Part shown: in pieces, positions 22,390 to 33,251 of the stretch
How the letters are laid out: every line of letters starts with the position of its first letter
Numbering within the stretch: position 1 is the first letter of the stretch
NCBI GenBank assembly: GCA_024114885.1
Contig: CP099420.1
Span: forward strand, 2,852,001-2,916,000
Reading direction: 5' to 3'
DNA length: 64,000 bases
Source: Septoria linicola
Lineage: Eukaryota; Ascomycota; Dothideomycetes; Mycosphaerellales; Mycosphaerellaceae
Notes under the pieces: model-generated
Told to the model about the DNA's origin: nothing
Databases searched by the model: none
The model's input: the letters and a program-made list of their open reading frames with translations, nothing else
Position numbers and translations under genes: made by a program

Positions 22390-23740
22390 ATGAAGCTCCA
22401 CTCACTGCTGACTCTGCTTACGGCGGCCACAGCTCAGGCACAATACTCCGGCGATATTGTAGCTTACTGGTAACCAGGACTAAAAGAAGAACTTGTTCAG
22501 GCTCAGCTGACAGAATCCAGGATTGACCGTTCCTCGGCACTCACGAACAACTCTCTCATCGGAGGGCTGCAATCTCCGCCTTCAGGATGGACTGGTGCAA
22601 TCATAGCAGGTTCCATCTACACGGCGGCTTTGGAGACTTGCGATGATGAGCTGGCTTTCCAGCAGCTCGCTGTGAGCCACGCTGCTCACAATAGCTTGAC
22701 CTGGATCTTCCACGGCACTCGAAACTTTGCCAATATTTACGACAACATGGCGAACATCACTGCTCAGATCGGCATCGATCACACGAGTGATGACTACTGG
22801 CGGGCTGCAGAGATTGGTCGAGATGCCGCTCTCCGTGTCACCAGTGCGAGACAGGGCGATAAGCTGGATGACTTCGTGCCATATGTGTATGGTCCAGCTA
22901 ATCCCGGCATTTATCAGCGGACTCCAGGAGGTCTTACTGCTCCCGATACGCCGCAAGCATACCTTCTGCGACCATTCGGAGGAATTGGCAATATCACCAA
23001 GTTCCGTGCACCGCCACCACCTGCCATCACTTCTGAGGGCTACGAAGCTATTCTAAACTACGTCAAGGCTCAAGGAGAGCAGAACTCTACCGCGCGATCA
23101 GCATACGACACGGAGACTGCATACTTCTGGCGAGAGTCTTCCCCGATCATCTGGAGCAGATTTGCGTACAGAGTCATTGGCAACAAGTACGCAACTGATG
23201 TACTCAGCTCAGCCAAGTTCGCAGCACAACTAAATTACGCCCTGGCGAACGCAGCAATCGCTGGTTGGGACTCAAAGACTTTCTTCAACTCTTGGAGACC
23301 CGTCACTGCCATCCGTCGTACCGACATCTGGCTCCCGAGCGGAAACAATGTGTCTAACCCAGCTTGGACGCCACTGCTGAGTCCGACTCCAAATCACCAA
23401 GAATATACGTCAACCCATGCCTGCTTCGGCGCAGCTGCTGCGGCAGTAGTCAAGGCGTGGAACAACGGCTCCGATGCCATCGACATTCTGCACAGCACTA
23501 ATGCCACTGGACGAGGCGTCATTCTTAGACCATACACTAGCATTCAGCAGGCTGTGAAAGATAATGGCGACAGCAGAGTCTTTGGAGGAGTAAGTGCACA
23601 ATCTCACTCCAATCAGTGAGAACGATAGCTGACTGTAACAGATTCACTTCCAGTTTGCCTCGGATGTTGGCTCTGTAGTCGGCAACGACGTTGGAATCGC
23701 AACCATTCAGGCGTTCGACGATGGCTGGTCTCAGTACTAG
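22390..23740 (+). CDS. Secreted vanadium-haloperoxidase / PAP2-type enzyme
   Basis: Three exons: 22390-22469, 22521-23589 and 23642-23740, with introns of 51 and 52 nt, encode 415 aa with a signal peptide (MKLHSLLTLLTAATAQA). The three anion-pocket motifs of the acid phosphatase/vanadium haloperoxidase fold are present in order: K-X6-RP (KTFFNSWRP), a variant of PSGH reading TSTH in HQEYTSTHACFG, and SR-X5-H (SRVFGGIH), the last split across the final intron. The HFQFASDVG ending after the His is typical of fungal members. The family oxidises halides with hydrogen peroxide or hydrolyses phosphate esters. The pocket alone does not settle which, and the Gly to Thr change in motif 2 adds doubt. 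Confidence 0.88.
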
Positions 23741-24027
23741 ATGGCGGCTGGCATTAGTTATTGGCATACTAGATGGTGATACTTGATCTGAAACGAGACC
23801 TGTAGAAAGCGCTGCAGGTAGCGCCAATCTTGCGTGACTTCTCTGACTATCGCATATCATACATCTTGCGAACTTTGACACACCATGCCAGCGCGGCAAG
23901 CAGATCACGTTTTCATCCCGTGTCCGCCTTTCCCATCTTCCAACGCCTCGCTATGCCATATCGCCTGCCCATGTCAAACGCAAATGCAAATTCATGAAGT
24001 CATCCGTGGTATCGAAAGCAGCAGCGC

Positions 24028-25137
24028 CTACTTCTTCTTGCGCAACGTGTTGCCCGCGCCTTCAAAGTTCACCTTCTTATTCTGCTCCTCTGCGGCCTGC
24101 TCCTCCTTGTTCTTGAGCGGCACAATATCATACCCAAAGAACAGCTTATTAGGACCTAGTCGCAGTGGCTCAGGCCCGTTCTGGTTCTTCTTGCTCTTTG
24201 GTGTGAACCCAGGGATCGCCACTCCTCCTCCGGCATTCGAGATCGGAGTACTCGTCCCCGGCGTTGATGTCGGCGTCGCTGTTGCTGTGCCTTTGCCCTT
24301 CTTCGCTACCAATCTCTGCCCTGCCCCAGCGAAATGTGAATTTGCCTTTTCATGTGACTTCGCCGCTTGATCTGAACTCGGCTTGATCGCATCGTAGTTG
24401 ATCGACTGTGCCATGCTTCCTTGCGGATGTATCGCGCCTCCCATTGCGCCCATCTTCGAGTGGATGCTGTGTGGCGTGCTGGTTCCGCTTTGCTTTGGCT
24501 CTTCATACCCGATCGGAGGCGCAAAGTCGACTTCAAGATCGGTTTCTTGGACACTTATGGCGCTCTTTTCGCCTTCGGGTTTGACTTCCAGGACGGCGAT
24601 TTCGTAGACGGTGTCGTTGTAGCTGAATGTGAAGACGTCGCCTTTGCTCATGCAGCTGAAGCCGCGGAAGGCTTGCTCGAGCACGGCTTTGGGGTCGGAA
24701 ATGTCGAGGAAGTTGGTTGTTTGTGGTTGCAGCTTGATGAAGCGGCCGGGTGGCAGGCTGGTGCTTTTGGTTTGAATGAGGTCGCCGGGCTCGAGCATGA
24801 GGGTCTGCATCATCCAGAAGGGGAGGTAGCATCGTCCCTCCTCGGCGGTGAATTCGAGCACACCGGCGTGCGTGCTCGTCTGCTTGGTGCCGTTGATGAG
24901 CTCGAACAGCATGGGGTATTCGATGTGCAGTTGGGTGAGTTTGTCGAGGGCGGAGGCGGGGAGGAACATCTTGCCACCGTGGTTGGCAGACTCGCGCTCG
25001 GGGCCGGGCATCATGGCGATGGGGTAGCAGCGGTAGTATTCGTCGAAGCGGCGTGCTCGCCCACCAGCGCCACGGCCGCCCATCATGCCAGCGCGATACA
25101 TGGCGAGCGGGTCGGTGTTGTCGTAGTAGTACGACAT
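24028..25137 (-). CDS. UFD1: Ubiquitin fusion degradation protein 1
   Basis: Adaptor that, with Npl4, recruits ubiquitylated substrates to the Cdc48/p97 ATPase, for example in ER-associated degradation. Single exon. The start at 25137 (MSYYYDNTDP) is preferred: the frame is open for 34 more codons upstream, but that extension is Arg/Pro-rich and unlike the family. The 369-aa protein begins with an Arg/Gly-rich stretch. It then has the double-psi beta-barrel domain (DEYYRCYPIAMM, GGKMFLPASALDKL, YLPFWMMQTL, and LPPGRFIKLQPQTTNFLDIS) to about residue 205. The C-terminal half is disordered and contains the Cdc48/Npl4-binding segments (HFAGAGQRL and PNKLFFGYDIVPLK), ending in FEGAGNTLRKKK. Confidence 0.96.
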   Translation of the reverse strand: MSYYYDNTDPLAMYRAGMMGGRGAGGRARRFDEYYRCYPIAMMPGPERESANHGGKMFLPASALDKLTQLHIEYPMLFELINGTKQTSTHAGVLEFTAEEGRCYLPFWMMQTLMLEPGDLIQTKSTSLPPGRFIKLQPQTTNFLDISDPKAVLEQAFRGFSCMSKGDVFTFSYNDTVYEIAVLEVKPEGEKSAISVQETDLEVDFAPPIGYEEPKQSGTSTPHSIHSKMGAMGGAIHPQGSMAQSINYDAIKPSSDQAAKSHEKANSHFAGAGQRLVAKKGKGTATATPTSTPGTSTPISNAGGGVAIPGFTPKSKKNQNGPEPLRLGPNKLFFGYDIVPLKNKEEQAAEEQNKKVNFEGAGNTLRKKK

Positions 25138-26401
25138 GAGTGTTGGTGTCCGGACGGGACCTGTCGGTTGTAAGACGAGAAGTCGATGCTGGTGGCGGCG
25201 TGGGAGGATAGGGACAGAGACGCGTTCAAGAGTGGACATGTACAGTGAATAGTTTGCCTCAAGTCAAGCATGTGAAGCTCTGCACTAAGTTAACTAAAGC
25301 CATAGCTGATGACAGCATTAGTTAGTCTCGGGGGCCGTTGTCCTTGGCACACGCTGAGGCACGCTTTCACGTCTGGCTTTGAAGCTCCTTTCTACCTTCC
25401 TCCGTGAAACACATCACAAAGCATCAGGTCCATCAGGAACTGCTCCTATCGGGCGCCTGTTGATGCTAGCTCAGCTCTCAGATGTGAATGGCAGTATTGT
25501 GGGCACACGACTGTAACGTGGAACTACTGGACAAGACACAACAGAAGGCACGGATTGCACCACTGTCAACGACTGAAGTCTTTCGATCACTGCGCGACAG
25601 GCGATAGACTACAGACGCAGTGGTCTCTGCGGTGGACAGGCGCTCACTGATCAATATCATGTGCGCGTTACAAGACTTTCGGGTCCCCAAATCGTTCTCC
25701 GGGTTTGGCCCGCGAACAGCACGTATCAAGCACAACTAGCAAAGTGTAGGCGATTGATGACCTTTATCACCATACTTGCTCCCAAACTCAGCCTATAGCA
25801 AGTGTCGCAAATCTGCCGCCTTCGAATTCACCCTGGGCAAGTTATTCTCCGAAGCGCTGATGCTTGTCTCTCAGGGCCACTTCATTTCAGCTGTCACAGA
25901 GTCAAGTACTCATGCGACAGAGCTAAGTGTTTGCCATGTCGTCTTACTAACCATACTCTTTGGCGCGATGCTACCAGCACTCGTTGAGAGTATACAGCTC
26001 CATTCAAGACCGTGTCTTCGGCAACCATACAAATCGGCGGAGAACAAGCACGAGTATAGCAAATACGCCGGTCACAGCGTGTCAACGAGGCAGACAACCT
26101 TGGGCTCATCACCTCCCTGTGCGTTGTGCTCCTATCTGTTCGGCGCATGATCTGAAGCTCTGAGCTTGCTACAGCACGATAGGAGCATAGTTTTCGATTG
26201 CAGTTTCGACGCCCTAACCTTCGCAAAGTAAGGACCGCATGTGATGTGGGGTCTTTTCCACTCAGTATACTTATATACAGTTACGAAGCACCTCTATTTG
26301 CTGCATCGCTACAGTCAACAATCATCCTCTGTCCGCTTCTACATACAAGCAATAATACGACAGACCACACTCGTTTCTCCACGATCAAGATACATTGCAA
26401 T
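25138..26401. other. 1.26-kb intergenic stretch
   Basis: No gene is recognised. Its right end is the promoter of the NTF2-like secreted protein gene. Confidence 0.5.
26272..26277 (+). promoter_or_regulatory. TATA-like box of the NTF2-like secreted protein gene
   Basis: TATATA within TTATATACAG lies 130 bases before the ATG at 26402. Confidence 0.45.
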
Positions 26402-27034
26402 ATGCTCCGCGCTACATTACTAGCAGTCGCTGGCCTTTTGAGCCTTGCTGTGGCCGCACCACCAGGACCTGGGGCAGCAAACATCGCCGGCCGTCAACAA
26501 CCATGCCTTGATGACGGCTCTGCGCAAAGAATCGCCGAGAACTTCCGCACGCTCATCACGAACTACTCGAACCAATCTGCAGCCGCCTTCTTGACAGTGG
26601 ACTTCCTCGACTACTCCGATGGTGTTAACATCCTCATCAACAAAGGCTGCCCAAATGGTCCACAAGCACTCGGCTCTCCTACCTTCAGCTCACTTGAGGA
26701 ATTTCAGGCAGGTCAAGGCTCCCAAGTCAACATTCCGTTTGAGATCCTCAACGTCTGGCATGGATGCGACTTTGTCACCATGAGATGGCGATCCAGCGCT
26801 CCAGAGGCCAATGACATCCAGCCACAACAGCCAGTCACAGGTATCGTCGTACTTGAGGTCTGCCAAGGTGGTTCACCAGAACCTTGGGTCATTGATACTG
26901 TCTACTCCGAATTCAACTCTGGTGCCTGGCTCTACGACAAGGGCTTCTTCAAGCCCGAAGGCTGTGATGCCACGCAGGCTAAGCTGAGGAGAAGTTTAGG
27001 TCTCCTAATTGATGGTGCTGTGCGCATGCTGTAG
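26402..27034 (+). CDS. Secreted NTF2-like domain protein
   Basis: 210 aa in one exon, with a signal peptide (MLRATLLAVAGLLSLAVAA). The mature part starts with a PCLDDGSAQRIAENFRTLI helix followed by FLTVDFLDYSD, a cysteine-bearing loop, and strands FEILNVWHGCDFVTMRW and VTGIVVLEVC. This is the cone-shaped NTF2-like pattern of a secreted family common in Dothideomycetes and Sordariomycetes. Five mature cysteines are present. The role is unknown; the fold can be a small-molecule enzyme or a binding scaffold. It stands alone between gene-poor stretches. Confidence 0.8.
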   Translation: MLRATLLAVAGLLSLAVAAPPGPGAANIAGRQQPCLDDGSAQRIAENFRTLITNYSNQSAAAFLTVDFLDYSDGVNILINKGCPNGPQALGSPTFSSLEEFQAGQGSQVNIPFEILNVWHGCDFVTMRWRSSAPEANDIQPQQPVTGIVVLEVCQGGSPEPWVIDTVYSEFNSGAWLYDKGFFKPEGCDATQAKLRRSLGLLIDGAVRML

Positions 27035-29020
27035 ACTTTACACTGCACTATTGCGACGAAAGAAGTAGAGAATCGGGTTGTGTATTAGAAGAAAAGTTTA
27101 TGGTGCGGGCGTGCTGGAGACAATGACCGGAAAGGAAGCTTCATGTAATGCTACGCTCAATGTCACAGAGGTCAGACAACTTTAGTTTTCCTGTTCTGAG
27201 CTCCTGGTTTGTAACAAAAAGTGACGTGCGCGCCTTCGTCATCTGCAATTGACTTTGCTGACACTGGGCATTCCTTGCGGTCTTGGCCTTGGCTGTTCTG
27301 CACGTCAACGTTGAAGCTGTCTTCAAAGTTGTCGTCTTCCATCCTACTGTGACTTCCTGACACTCTGCAGTTGTCGTAATCGATACGAACCAATGTATGC
27401 GACTTGCGTTATCATCATCATAGCACCTCATAATGGAGAAGTACTGCAAGAACCCTCCTCTACCGCGGAATTAACTTTCCACGCGACCAGAGCATACACG
27501 AGAGAACGGCCAACCTGTTATCCAGTACTGTAACAGGCCTACAACCTCTTCGTTCCTTCACGTTACCTGCGATTGGAGCAGCACTCGCCGAGAACTGCTG
27601 GATTCGTGAATCTGGCACGTCGACCACTCTTCAACAACGGCTGTACCTCGCAGACGACAGCGAAAAATGCCGCATGCCCCTCGAACGGCTTGATTTGAAG
27701 TCCGATAATGCACAAGAATACCTTCTCCAGCCAACCGGATATGCTAGTGTCGATTGTCAAGCACTATGTGCATTGGCCCGAAATTGAGCAGCAGCGGTGC
27801 GAACCATCCCGACATCCATGGAGTGACTGGTGCCTTTAGTAAGACATTGCTTAAGTTGACTAAGTCAGGTCAAGATAATCTAAGCAGATTGCGGAGGAAT
27901 TCTTGACTTTTTGCAGTAGTCAGGTAGGGTTCGGGCTGCGCTCGTGAACAGACCTGCTCAACACACCATACACGCTCTTGCGGCCATCACGCCTTGCCTG
28001 AAGGTTCTACGCGCTATGCGGGTCTAGGCATGAGTATTGAGCTGCTACCATGCGGCCGCGCGTGCTAGATGTAGGCGGGCACGAAGATCGCCATCGTTTG
28101 TCGTTCATGGGTTAGCAACGAGCTTCTAGAAGCCCCTCTCTCGTGGTGAGCCTAACAGGCTAGCTATGGCTAATAACACCAGTATACAGCAGATCTGATT
28201 GCAGGGCAAGTAGATCAAGTATAAATTGGAGCGAGCTGCGCGAAGACCTTGTGAGCGCACGGGAGGAGAGCGGTACAGCATAGGTGAAACGGGTAAATCG
28301 GGTATTGCATGAGGCTTAGGTCTCCAGCTGAAGCTGTAATTCCAGCCGCACAGACGATGACAATATGACGTCTCCATGGTCCCGGCTAGGCTCGTAATCA
28401 GGGGACTGAGACCAGCCTATTCATACCAGTTCGGGCCGGTGTAAGGCAGTCTTGCTGCTGTGAGACCAGCGGTCTCCTTTCGGAGGTCCTTCACTGATGG
28501 AATTCCAAGGCTTGATTGATATCACGGAGGCGACTGGGGGCTTCGCAAGCCAACAGAAGTGATATCCCGCTGACTTCTGTGCATGAAACATTGCCCACGA
28601 CAGGTGCGGTTCAGGCGCGACTTCAGCTCTAGAAATGGTCCAGCTGCTGGGAGTCGATTGACAATGCAGAAAAACAGTACGGGAGTGGCCTGCCCATGGC
28701 ATGCCGACAAAGTGGTGTGGTTGTTCTAGAGCACTCTGGAAAGGCCGCATACGCCGAGACCTAGGGGCCTCGATAACATTTTATTCCAACTAGATTGACT
28801 AGTGAAACGAGACGTCGACACGAGACGAATGGGCATCGATTCACCGGAACGAGAAGACCGATCACACACAGTATTCGTTAACACTCCATACTGCTCGGCG
28901 ATCTGGACTCCGAAGAGTAAATATAAAGACAGCATCAACCTCCAGCATGGAGCTCATCAGCCTCGGCAACAGACCAGCTTCAACCATCACACACTCACCA
29001 ATTCGAAAGACCACTCCGAG
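27035..29020. other. 2-kb gene-poor stretch
   Basis: No gene is confidently seen. At 27172-27393 on the minus strand an acidic frame with three cysteines has a gene-like composition, but it lacks an ATG, signal peptide or credible upstream exon and may be a relic. The right end holds the promoter of the small secreted protein at 29021. Confidence 0.4.
28922..28927 (+). promoter_or_regulatory. TATA box of the small cysteine-rich secreted protein gene
   Basis: A consensus TATAAA lies 99 bases before the ATG at 29021 and is followed by an A/C-rich leader. Confidence 0.55.
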
Positions 29021-29382
29021 ATGCAGTTCTCCATCATCACCATCATCGCAGCTATCAGCTCAGTCGCTCTTGCACAAAGCCCGAGACCATGGTGCGATCG
29101 TGGCGCCAGCGGCAACGGCCTCTGCGAGCAAGCAGGAAGGTGTAAGTAGAGCTTTAGATGCGAAAACCAAAGTCGTACAAGGACCACACGCTGACTTCAT
29201 GGCTCTAGTCATTTTCTGCTGCGCTGCGAACAAGGGAGGCGCTTTCGTCAACCACAAGGAGGTAAGTGACATGGCAAATAACGCCCTGAGAACTGTAAAG
29301 CTAATTGGGAGGATAGGACGCCTACGATGCTGGCATTGGTGCATGCCTTGGTGGTCTGGGAACTGTCATGTGTGCCAAGTAG
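29021..29382 (+). CDS. Small cysteine-rich secreted protein (79 aa)
   Basis: Three exons: 29021-29141, 29209-29261 and 29317-29382, with introns of 67 and 55 nt that both have clean GT..AG ends and branch-like GCTGAC or GCTAAT. The frame closes exactly across both. A strong signal peptide (MQFSIITIIAAISSVALA) is followed by a mature part of about 60 residues. This has six cysteines: one in PWCDRG, one in NGLCEQ, a pair in FCC, and one each in GACLGG and VMCAK. The even count suggests three disulfides. No family is recognised. It fits the operational class of small secreted cysteine-rich effector candidates, but a cell-wall or antimicrobial role is equally possible. A TATA box sits at the expected distance. 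Confidence 0.75.
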
Positions 29383-29663
29383 GGAGTGATTCGAGGAAAG
29401 GCAACCCGAAGCGCCATGTTGCTGAAGCTATAGACATTCTCAATGGAAAGCTGATCGCGCTTTTCTCTGCGCATAGTCTTGTTCGAGTGTGCTGAATCAC
29501 CACTGTCTTTGCGCTGTCTTCCGCAGGTGAGACACGAAATTTGCTCGGCCAATAGTGATCGCATTCCCGATGGTTCCCCATACCTTCTTCATGACCGTTC
29601 TCCATCAATCAGGTTCGATCTGACCCAGCAGGTATAGAAACCCCCTTTAGTCATGACGCTTGA

Positions 29664-31276
29664 TCAGTGGAGGCGTGCATGCCCGTGTCTGCGGTGACGA
29701 TCGACCCAGTAGAGCCCTCGCTTCGTCTTCTTTCGCATGATCTGTCCGTCTACACAGTGAGTGCCGGTGGCCACGGTCTGTGGAAGGGCGCAGTTGTCGA
29801 TGTCGCACAGTCCGAAATGATCGCCATCAATGCAGATGAGCTCGCCAGGCACTGGACACGGCACAGTGCCTTCTGAGCAGCTCCCGTCGCTCGTACTTGG
29901 TACTGTTACCGTAGGCGGAGGCGATAATGTCGATGCTGTAGCCGACACTGGCTTTGACGTCATTGACGTCGCTGATGTGAGTGTCGGAGTAGCAGCCGTC
30001 TGACTTGGCGATAGAGCCAAGGATGTCGAAGGCGCGCCGTAAGCTGGAGGCGAGCCAGTCGTGCCGCCACCGCTTCCTCCGGAGCATCCTGACCCAGTTG
30101 GTACAGCGAGTGAATACGCGCCACCAGCCGTCTTTGTGGTGACATATTTGCCAGGGTTGGGGAACTTGACATTGTAGCGCTCCGTAGTAGGACACTCTCC
30201 AACGCCTTGCTGATTGGCCACGAAGAGGCCTGGGAAGCTGTCCATCTCCGATCCATCGCCTCCAGTGAACTCGACATTCATACAATTCTACAGCGAGTCA
30301 GCAAAATGTCTGCATTACAAGATGCCGGTCTCCCACTTACCATGTACATCTCTCTGTTGCCGATCTGGAAGACGGATTAGTAACGGTCTAGGTCATGACG
30401 TTCAGTAGCAGAGTCAGATTGTCTCCGGAGAGAACAAGTCGAAAGAACATCGGCTATCTCCACATAGCAAATTCTGCCTCAATATCCGGAGTTGGCGACA
30501 CTTCAAAGTGTTATCGCTAAACACTGAACGGTTAGGAGGTCTGGCCGCGGAGCGAGGTTGGGGTTGGGGTTTGGGTTAGAGGTTTGGGTTAGGGATAGGA
30601 GGTTCAGAAAGGTTAGGGAGGTCGAGACGGTGCCGTTGGGCTTGCCCAACGGCATAGGCACCTCGAGGCTCGAAAGCCCTTCAGAATCGTGTTAAGAAGT
30701 CGAAGTTTTGCGGATAAAGCCCAATATCCGATGTTCTTTCCTTTTGTTCTCTCCGCAGACAATCGGTAGCAGACTTACGTTATTGAACCAAGTCCACGCC
30801 ATGATTGCATGCCCATCTTTGACGCCCTTTGGCACGCTGAAAGGGAATTCATTCACGCAGGCCGTGTCGGTGCTGCCTTCGGTACAGTCCACTACTTTGC
30901 CAGACTCGAGGTTGCCAGAAGCATCGGTCGGGCAGCCGCCTTCGATCGAGTAGATAACTCTCCAGTTTGTAGGATCTTTCTGCTTCACTGGGTCTGTTTC
31001 ATAAGTGATCGAGATCTGGCAACTGCCACCGCCGTGGACTGCAGTGTTGTCACCGCCTCCCAGGTCAAAAGCAAGAGTCTGCTCGCTTCCAGCGTTCATG
31101 GATTGGCCGCCTGCAGATGGGAGAATACCGCCCTGGCAAGGGAATTGAGAGCCGTCAGGATCGAGCGGCGACTTCGAGTCAGTGCCTGTTATCGGCTTTG
31201 GCGAGGAGATGAACATGTGTGCTCGTGTGGTGGAGATGACAGCAGCTGAGGCTGTGAGGAAGATAAATGTTCGCAT
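29664..31276 (-). CDS. AA11 lytic polysaccharide monooxygenase
   Basis: Secreted copper enzyme of the AA11 family, whose characterised members oxidatively cleave chitin. Exons: 31276-30779, 30364-30341 (24 nt) and 30287-29664. The introns are 414 and 53 nt, and the product is 381 aa. Signal peptide cleavage after TTRA exposes the mature N-terminal His (residue 20), one half of the copper histidine brace. The second His is in AVHGGGSC (residue 81). The AA11 signature WTWFNN plus IGNREMYMNC is rebuilt only by splicing in the 24-nt microexon; its Tyr (about residue 173) is the likely axial residue. After the catalytic domain come a Gly/Ser/Thr-rich linker and a C-terminal six-cysteine module (CSEGTVPC..CIDGDHFGLC..C..C) like the X278 module seen in AA11 enzymes. 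The first intron is unusual (see separate entries). Confidence 0.92.
30554..30620 (+). repeat. Telomere-like degenerate repeat tract inside an intron
   Basis: A G/T-rich tract contains several near-copies of the fungal telomere unit: GGGTTAGGG once, TTTGGGTTAG twice, and GGTTGGGG and GGTTAGGGAG variants. It lies on the + strand inside the 414-nt first intron of the AA11 gene, antisense to it. Confidence 0.65.
30631..30654. repeat. Perfect 11-bp inverted repeat (hairpin)
   Basis: TGCCGTTGGGC and its exact reverse complement are separated by only TT. The G/C-rich stem lies 10 bp downstream of the telomere-like tract, inside the same intron. Confidence 0.7.
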
Positions 31277-33251
31277 CGTGTTGTACCTGCTGTGGTTCTT
31301 TGAGGTTGCGGGCGATGCTGAACTGTGAAGCGGTTGGAAAGATGGCGAAGTTTGTACGTTGGTGGTAATTTATGGTAGAGTATGGGGACCGAAGGATGTT
31401 GTGAATAACTTCTGCCGGTCAATGGGGATCTATTGTCGATGTTGGTACTATTGTATGGTGCTTCGATTGTCGTCGAAAGTGTCAGCGGATAATAGTGGAC
31501 TAAGTGGGTCCTCCAGCCAGGCTTGGCAAGTGTCCGGGTGAACAACATCAACTTATATCACAAGCACTGAGGTTTTCTGGACTGGGCATCGAAGACTATG
31601 TATAGTCAATGCTCTGAGTCTCGAATTTGTCTTGGAACGGAGGAGTAAGGAGTGTCACACTACCCGTGTCTCATCGGCTACGACATCACACAACTAGATG
31701 TATGATATTCCATGATGGTGTCGTCTTCGGTAGCCCTGGCCTCCAGCAGATCGTCATATGGTTTTTCCGATGACAACCGGTGCTCAAGCTACGTGCAAGA
31801 ACGAATGGCAGTTCTTGGTTATCGGAAATCCTGATCTATTCAGATTGATAGCGTTACGGCCCTCTCCAGCATACGAGACCACAGCTGAGGCACTGTGAGC
31901 GTGGTCCACCATTGTCCGAGCCATCGGCTGCTTCAGAATACTGTTGTACTTCGGGCGTCCTCAAGCTCGCGCTGCCTAGCGCCGCTACATGCTTTCCTGA
32001 GATCGCGCATTCGATGACCTTCTTCGCCCGTGCCATCTTGGTTGATCCTGAGCCCGAACCCTTCACCGAGGTAATGAGTCCATGTCTTGTCACAAATCAG
32101 TCCGCCGAAGCACGGAATCCATGATGGCAGATCTGAGGGTAGCGGTCCATCAAGGCGTGATTGCTAGAGATGAGGATGTATAGATATTGGGTAGGCATGT
32201 GAAGGCGCTGCTGCCTTTCAAGCACACCTGTCGACAAACAGTCATGCAATCGTCTTTGGTCACGTTGCTCGCAGACTCGCTGAGCATTTGCGCGATGTGT
32301 TGCCTGAGCAGGTAAAGGAGGACGAGACCGAGGACGTGAGGTGAAACCGCGGCTTGACCGCCAAGACAAAAGAGTGGAGACTTCGACGCGAAGACAACAT
32401 GTCCCTTCTCACGTTCACGACATGCCCCTTTGTCTTCGGGCACGCTTTCAACTGTTTTCGCTGGGTTCGTTGCCCACGTGGATGCTTTGTGGTCCAAGAG
32501 CATCCATGACCAATGTGGTGACTGACTTTACCAGCGTCCTCACGCTTGTCACTCAAGGAGATAGAACCAGATGCAGCGCTTGTTCTTGTTGTGCTCATGC
32601 AGAGCAGACATGTCCTGTGATATCGGTGCTCTAGCATGAAGCATAGTATGAAGATTTGCGAGGCAATGGTAGCTGCTACTGATCTCGAGACATTTCTGCA
32701 GCCGTAGGGACAGCAAGCGGAACTTTACACAAGAACGTATGACGGTCGATCCGTCCATTCTTATGGTCATCGCAACCATACGCTACTCGGATCGACGTAT
32801 ATTTCCCTATGATTTGGTCCTCGAGCTAAGCAAGAGGACCATTGTCGATTGCCGAACAGCCACCATCCTGCTTTGCATTGGAGTCGGGAGCCTCCTCGGC
32901 CGAGTGAATGGCATCTTACGGTAGCCTTCTCAGATCTTCAGTTGTTTTGCTGCTAGTGAGTAGTAATTAACACTAATGTGAGCGATCAGCTGCTTTGATC
33001 GGCCCGAGGACGATGGCTTCGATAACATTCACTCGGGTTGGCGCTATCAGCTGCTCCAGCTTGACTGGTCCTGCATCGCCGTTCACCTTTAGGCGCGCCA
33101 AAAAGGCACTTCCGAATGCTGGACGATCTTTATTTCTTCTTCTCACACACACGACCACAACCACCTCAATAGCATATTAAGACCAAGATCTACCACCAGC
33201 TACCACAACTCTCTATCACATAGCACGACATTCTAACAGCCCCTTGCCAAC
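31277..33251. other. 2-kb gene-poor stretch between the AA11 gene and the orphan
   Basis: No gene is recognised. Minus-strand frames between 31854 and 32640 contain several cysteines but no signal peptide, splice pattern or family likeness. A C/A-rich leader (33145-33250) precedes the next gene. Confidence 0.4.

Noticed and set aside
24421..25173. 250-codon + strand open frame
   Set aside because: Antisense shadow of UFD1 caused by its codon use.
31854..32640. Minus-strand cysteine-containing frames
   Set aside because: Tried joining them through introns into one secreted protein; no set of splice sites gave a signal peptide plus an open frame.
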